Shown one piece after another: positions 59,663 to 64,000 of a stretch of DNA of 64,000 nucleotides. The notes below the pieces were generated by a model. The model was not told the origin of the DNA. It did no database searches and was given only the letters and a program-made list of their open reading frames with translations. Position numbers and translations under genes: made by a program. The DNA is from DATEDA01 sp963744255. GTDB lineage: Bacteria > Pseudomonadota > Gammaproteobacteria > Burkholderiales > SG8-39. The DNA lies in NCBI GenBank assembly GCA_963744255.1, contig CAVUSZ010000003.1, positions 54,892 to 118,891 on the forward strand, given 5' to 3'. Every line of letters begins with the position of its first letter. Position 1 is the first letter of the stretch.

Positions 59663-59815
59663 CGTGCCCCGCAGGGCGGACCGCCGGCAGTCATGCCGCT
59701 GCCGGCAATCGGCGAGTGGTCGACAGTGTCCCGCAACCGGGGCCCCGCTTGCCGAGCGAGGCTCCGGAAGACGCGTGACGCTGTGCTCGACTCGCGCCGT
59801 CGCCGGCGACGCCGG

Positions 59816-61129
59816 TCAGGCGACCGCCAGCTCGGGACACGGATTGACCGTGCTGTTCGGGTCCAGGCAGGTCTTGACCAGCTTGATCTTCTCCCGCTCG
59901 AACCCTGGCAGGATCGCGCCGGCCCGGGCCAGGAAATGGAAGAAATCGAGCTCGTCCTTCTTCAGATAGTCGTCGATGCCCTTGGCCGGATGCTGCAGGA
60001 AGATGCTCAGCAGGTCCTTGAGGCTGTAGCCCAGCCGCACTTCCGGGCAGGACACCTTCGAGAAGAGGATGACGAAGGCGTACTCGGGGTCGACCGCGGT
60101 GAGCGGCCGGTTGAAGTCGACGCGGTCGAGGAAGGGGAAGGTGAGGATGTTGAACAGGCTGTGCCAGCCGCGCTCGGTGAAGTCGACGTTCGCCAGGGTC
60201 CGCTCGCTCGGGCCGAGCGCAGCGCCGACGTAGGCCCGGTTGAGCGGGACGTCGGGGTATTTCCAGACGATGTCCTCCTTGAACTGGGCCGCCTTGTTGC
60301 CGGTGATCTCCTTGAGGATCTTGTAGGCGCTCCATTCCGCAAAGGCCTCGTGGAAGGGCACGAAGGTGGTGTTCTCCCGTGTCTGGTGTGTCGTGCCGTG
60401 CTTGGCGAGCTGCCAGGCCATGTTGACTTCGCCGGTCGAACGCTCGAAAGCCCACCGGTGCGAGAACTCGTGGATCAGGGTGCGGCTGTGGAAATCCCCT
60501 TCCTTGATGTAGCAGGTGTCGTTGACCGGGTTGCAATAGGAAGCCGTATTGGCGCTGTTCCCGCCGATGCCCATGGGGTACTTCACGATGACCTTCTTCT
60601 TGTAGGCGTAGTCGGAGCCATAGCTCTCGAACAGGTCGAGAACCTTGCCGTAGAGGAACCAGATGTCGCCGTGCTTGCGGACGAGCGTCCGGGTGAGCGG
60701 GATGCTGCCGAGATCGATGACGCCGGCCTTGCGGCCGCCGGTGGCGGCGCCGTCGTCGTCGTTGTGGACCTCGTGCCAGTCCTTGTCGGTGAGGTCCAGC
60801 TCGACGTCGATCGGGAAGCCGTCCGAGTCCAGCCGGATCGAGGTTTCCTGGCCTTCCTTGATCCGCAGTCGATCGGAATCGAACAGGATCTCGACCTTGA
60901 ACTGGCGGCGGTCGCCGCCGTGCGTCTCGGTAACCTGGAACCGGCCGTCGCTGCCGGTCTTGATCGTGCCCCAGCGGTTCCACCAGCCCCACCCGGTGGG
61001 GATCTTGGAGCGGGCGGAGACTTTGACCGTGATGCCGGCGAGGCCGTTGGTCGGCCCGAATGCCTCGGCCAGCTCCGGCAGGAGATGGCTCACCACGACC
61101 CGGCCCTTGATGGTCCATTTATCCGACAT
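59816..61129 (-). CDS. putative zinc metallopeptidase with N-terminal beta domain, unknown family
   Basis: 437 residues, no signal peptide. The N-terminal half (about 5-120) looks like a transthyretin-like/carboxypeptidase-regulatory beta sandwich (WTIKGRVVVSHLLPELAEAF, KTGSDGRFQVTETHGGDRRQ, FKVEILFDSDRLRIKEGQET). The second half carries HSRTLIHEFSHRWAFERSTG (HExxH, about 217-221), and about 45 residues later FVPFHEAFAEWSAYKILKEI, a Glu suitable as third ligand of a gluzincin. Several Cys (CNPVNDTCYIKEGD; SCPEVRLG; CPELAVA) suggest disulfides. The family is not one I can name. GGAAAC before the ATG; monocistronic between the monooxygenase and kinase genes. Confidence 0.7.
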   Translation of the reverse strand: MSDKWTIKGRVVVSHLLPELAEAFGPTNGLAGITVKVSARSKIPTGWGWWNRWGTIKTGSDGRFQVTETHGGDRRQFKVEILFDSDRLRIKEGQETSIRLDSDGFPIDVELDLTDKDWHEVHNDDDGAATGGRKAGVIDLGSIPLTRTLVRKHGDIWFLYGKVLDLFESYGSDYAYKKKVIVKYPMGIGGNSANTASYCNPVNDTCYIKEGDFHSRTLIHEFSHRWAFERSTGEVNMAWQLAKHGTTHQTRENTTFVPFHEAFAEWSAYKILKEITGNKAAQFKEDIVWKYPDVPLNRAYVGAALGPSERTLANVDFTERGWHSLFNILTFPFLDRVDFNRPLTAVDPEYAFVILFSKVSCPEVRLGYSLKDLLSIFLQHPAKGIDDYLKKDELDFFHFLARAGAILPGFEREKIKLVKTCLDPNSTVNPCPELAVA

Positions 61130-61346
61130 GTCCGTTTCCTTTCATTGCCATGACGTTCTCTCCTTCAGGATTGATGGGACCGCGTCCGCGCGGTCGCGTC
61201 GTCGATCTTGCGATTGCAACTCTAAAAAGAGCGCGCGAGCACGAATAGCCCGCGAACGCGTTCGCCCATCGCGTGTTCTGGCTAAACCTGCGGATGTAGA
61301 CCGAAAGGCATGGCGCTCCGCGCCGACGCCGGCGGCGCACGCGCGC

Positions 61347-63170
61347 TCACGCCGAGCGCGAGAGGGCGAGGCTCAGGGTCGTGCCGAGCGCCGTGGGTGT
61401 AATCGACAGCCGTGCGCCCAGAGCCTCCGCGCGCCGGCGCATGCTGGCGACTCCGCGGCCCTCGCGGTGCCCGGCCGCGAAACCGCAACCGTCATCGGCG
61501 ACGCTGATGACGAGGTGCTGGTCGGTGAAACCCGTTCGCACCGTGACGCCTTTCGCGCGCGCGTGCTTCGCGATATTGGTGAACGCTTCCTGCAGGATGC
61601 GCAGGATGTGCAGCACATGGTGCGGCGTGAGCGACGGCAGCCGGGGCAGATCGGCCACCTGCCAGTCGAGCGCGATCCCCTGCCGCCTCAGCCTGCCTTC
61701 CAGGCGGTAGCGCAGGCTGCCCAGCACCGCCAGCAGATCGTCCCCGGTCGGCTCCAGCGAATCGATCGTGAGCCGGAGGCCGTCCAGCACTTCCCTCAGC
61801 CCGCGCGCGATCTCGCCCTTCAGCGTCTCGCCCTGCTCGGCCAGGTCCAGGGTGGCGATCAGCTGCGAGCCGATGCCGTCGTGCATCTCGCTCATCATGC
61901 GCTGGCGCTCTTCGGCGATCGCGCTCGCGCGCTCCATCTCCTGCAGCCGCCCGTAGTGCTGCTCGAGCTCGGCCTGCTTCCGGGCCACGCGGTCCTCCAG
62001 CTCGACATTGAGCGTCTCCGCGGCGTTCAGCGCCGCGACGAAGCGGTTCGTCAGGATCCAGCCCATCACGACCGACAGGAAGATCATGACGTAGGACACG
62101 AGATAGAAGCTGTCGAACGCGAGCTTGTCGCGATGGACGAGGCCGTCGTGAACGGAGGCGATGACTATCAGCGCCCAGACCGTTGCCAGCAGCGCGCTGA
62201 CCGCCGTGCGCTGACGCCAGGCCTCGCGTATCAGGAACGTCTCGAAAAAGACCCCTACCGGCACGATTACGAACGACCAGTTGCTCGCAACCGCGTGCAG
62301 CCGGTCCGGACCGCCGGCATACATCGCCACCGGCCCGAGCGCGGCATAGGCGAGGAGAACCGCCTCGAAGCGGGGCCAGCGCTGGCCCGAATACCGCATG
62401 GCGAGAACGATGAACAGCAGCGCGCACCATCCGAAAGAGCTTTGCACCCAGATGTCCCAGTAGAACGCGTCCACCGGGATGTCGCGGACGAACAAGTGCG
62501 TCGAGCGGAAGGCCCACAACAGTGAGAAGACGCAGAACCACACGTACGTCGGCTCGGCGCGGCGCTTCACCCACAGGGCGAAGGTGAACACGCCCAGGGC
62601 GGCGACGACGATATTGCAGAGCTGCGGAAGAACGGTCTGGACGAGATAGCGGCGCTCATAGTGCGGTCGCAGCTCGGCTTCGGGACCGACCTGGATCTCG
62701 CCGAGGCCACCGCGTGAATTCGGATAGACCCGCAGCCGCACGTGGAGGACGTTCTCGCCTTCGCTCAGCAGCGCCGGCGGGATCGTGAAGAACTGCGGGC
62801 GGTTCCAATGGCGCGCCACCGGTTCCTCGAACTGCCCGCCGCTCCCGACCGACGCGCCGTTGGCGTGGAATGCCGCGTTCATGCTGAGCTTGGGCACGTA
62901 GACCGCGTAGAGCCGGTCGGGCGCGCGCGGCAGCTCGAAGCGCACGCGATACCACGCGATTCCGCCCTGGCCCGGGCGGGATACGTTCCAGTTGTCCGGT
63001 AACGGCTGCGGCTGCCAGGACGCAGAGTCCGGCGGCGGCGAGGCAGCGTCGTCCAGGACGATCTCCGCGGCGTCCAGCTTGAGGATGGAGGCGGCGACGT
63101 GGTCCGCACCGAGCAGCCCGACCGTCCCGGCGACGAGCAGCGCGAGCCAATGCCGCCAGCGGCAGCGCAT
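61347..63170 (-). CDS. membrane histidine kinase, 7TMR-DISM sensor with NarL-type HisKA_3
   Basis: 607 residues. Signal/first helix, then an extracytoplasmic beta-jelly-roll domain (about 45-180, WYRVRFELPRAPDRLYAVYV), seven membrane helices (about 185-395, 7TMR-DISM), a coiled coil, HisKA_3 with His in MMSEMHDGIGSQLIATLDLA (about 448) and an HATPase (LQEAFTNIAKHARAK, VADDGCGF). It probably senses a carbohydrate or envelope signal and phosphorylates the LuxR-type regulator encoded just upstream (stop 20 bases before this start). Confidence 0.92.
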   Translation of the reverse strand: MRCRWRHWLALLVAGTVGLLGADHVAASILKLDAAEIVLDDAASPPPDSASWQPQPLPDNWNVSRPGQGGIAWYRVRFELPRAPDRLYAVYVPKLSMNAAFHANGASVGSGGQFEEPVARHWNRPQFFTIPPALLSEGENVLHVRLRVYPNSRGGLGEIQVGPEAELRPHYERRYLVQTVLPQLCNIVVAALGVFTFALWVKRRAEPTYVWFCVFSLLWAFRSTHLFVRDIPVDAFYWDIWVQSSFGWCALLFIVLAMRYSGQRWPRFEAVLLAYAALGPVAMYAGGPDRLHAVASNWSFVIVPVGVFFETFLIREAWRQRTAVSALLATVWALIVIASVHDGLVHRDKLAFDSFYLVSYVMIFLSVVMGWILTNRFVAALNAAETLNVELEDRVARKQAELEQHYGRLQEMERASAIAEERQRMMSEMHDGIGSQLIATLDLAEQGETLKGEIARGLREVLDGLRLTIDSLEPTGDDLLAVLGSLRYRLEGRLRRQGIALDWQVADLPRLPSLTPHHVLHILRILQEAFTNIAKHARAKGVTVRTGFTDQHLVISVADDGCGFAAGHREGRGVASMRRRAEALGARLSITPTALGTTLSLALSRSA

Positions 63171-63189
63171 GGCCCGACGCGGGGACCCG

Positions 63190-63836
63190 CTACCGGATGA
63201 GGCCCAGCCTGCTCGCCTCATAGACCGCTTCGCCGCGCGAATGCACGGCCAGCTTCTGATAGATCTTCTTCACATACGTCGTCACCGTGTGCGGAGATTC
63301 TCGAGCAGGCTCGCGATCTCCCCGAAGCGGAAACCCTTGGCGATGATCGAGAGGATTTCGGACTCGCGCGCCGACAGCGCCGACCCGACCCGCGCGGCTT
63401 CGTCGGTCACGCCACTAGGTGGACGAAGCTTCTTCAGCAGCTGGCGCGCGATGGGCGGGCTGATCGGCGAGCCGCCGGCACGCAGCGCCTTGATGAGATC
63501 GACGAACTCTTCCGGCAGGGCGTCCTTGAGCAGGTAGCCGGTCGCACCGGCCTCGATGCTGGCGAGCACGTGCCCTTCGTCGCCGAAGATGGTGACGACC
63601 ATGATGTCGGTAGCGGGGTAGCGCCCTGCGGTCTCGCGGATGATCTCGATCCCGCTCATGTCCGGCAGCCCGAGGTCGACGAGCAGAACGTCCGGCGCCC
63701 CGCGCGTGAGCGTATCCCGCGCGGTGGTGCCGTCGCGCACCGCGGCGAAGAGCTCGAACTCTTCCTCCTCGGCAACGGTCCTGCAGAAGCGGTTGAGGAA
63801 CGAGGGATCGTCCTCGACGATCATCACTTTGACCAA
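63190..63836 (-). CDS. LuxR/NarL-type response regulator, frameshift in DNA-binding domain
   Basis: Receiver domain MIVEDDPSFLNRFCRTVAEE with phospho-Asp in DVLLVDLGLPDMSGIEII (about 57) and the YLLKDALPEE lysine (about 107). HTH output begins LSARESEILSIIAKGFRFGE-IASLLE; then the frame shifts by one near 63297 and the rest (HTVTTYVKKIYQKLAVHSRG-EAVYEASRLGLIR) continues to a stop at 63190 (span 3n+2). The start is probably TTG 63836 with GGAG upstream, giving LVKVMIVEDD. Partner of the HisKA_3 kinase that follows. If the shift is real the regulator could not bind DNA. Confidence 0.88.
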
Positions 63837-64000
63837 GATTCGGGGCTCCACTGCTCGGGAAAACAGCGTAGAGCAACGCCCCGCCGGTGTCTGCTCGTCG
63901 GATGCACTAGATCCGACAGCCGGAACCGGAATTTGTGCTCGCGCGGCGAGCAACGCCGCTTGACCGGCACCGTCGCGCGGCGCCGGAAACGAGCTCGCTT

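Noticed and set aside
61119..61340. Minus-strand 73-codon frame upstream of the HExxH protein
   Set aside because: Its end overlaps the ribosome site of the real gene, and its composition is Arg-rich noise.
1..64000. tRNA, rRNA, insertion sequences, integrases, phage genes, riboswitches
   Set aside because: Looked for and not recognised on either strand; no transposase-like protein among the open frames.

Overview
The window is very GC-rich DNA with densely packed genes on both strands. The mix of families (TRAP transporter, hydantoinase-type HyuA/HyuB, OFA-type MFS carrier, DUF1330, entericidin, DUF3309, DUF6496, CsbD, DUF1328, BON lipoproteins) points to a betaproteobacterium, probably Burkholderiales-like. 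That assignment is an inference from gene content. I saw no rRNA, tRNA, CRISPR array, insertion sequence or phage gene.

The left part (about 1-38 kb) reads as a stress-survival island. It carries Ku (end joining), a cation/proton antiporter, two AI-2E-type permeases, CsbD, DUF1328, a PRC-barrel protein, PA2169-type and ferritin-like helical bundles, BON lipoproteins, a hydrophilin-like protein, a DksA-type zinc finger protein, Fe/Mn and Cu/Zn superoxide dismutases, trehalose and glycogen enzymes, TerC, phospholipase-D proteins, an M48 protease, many very small membrane proteins, three histidine kinases and response regulators. In its middle is rpoN (sigma-54).

The most striking signal is about two dozen matches to the -24/-12 sigma-54 promoter (GGCAYG-N4-NTGC) between 1.1 and 37.7 kb. 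Nearly all sit in intergenic DNA just upstream of a gene in the right orientation. One lies before rpoN itself, and five are divergent pairs. I saw none in the right part (45-64 kb). I read this as a locally encoded sigma-54 regulon for general stress proteins. No sigma-54 activator (AAA+ enhancer-binding protein) is in the window, so the activator must lie elsewhere.

From 37.8 to 45 kb come a PLD-VTT fusion protein, a 1041-residue coiled-coil protein with eleven perfect-length 126-bp repeats, a pyrophosphatase and a lone pseudopilin. Two tiny receiver-domain stumps (36.1 and 40.0 kb) suggest lost response regulators. From 45 to 64 kb the content is metabolic: hyuB-hyuA, a lectin-like lipoprotein, a dctPQM TRAP transporter, a class III aminotransferase, an OFA MFS carrier with its 36-residue small subunit, a beta-propeller lactonase, a TfdB-type flavin monooxygenase, an unusual HExxH protein and a NarL-type two-component pair.

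Many genes have single-base frameshifts. They are heavily concentrated in 15.6-25 kb (treZ, DUF72, debranching enzyme, sodB, cardiolipin synthase), with single events in rpoN, hyuA, the lactonase, two response regulators and others. Protein similarity and codon use stay intact on both sides of each break, so assembly or sequencing error is at least as likely as real gene decay. All such genes are flagged.
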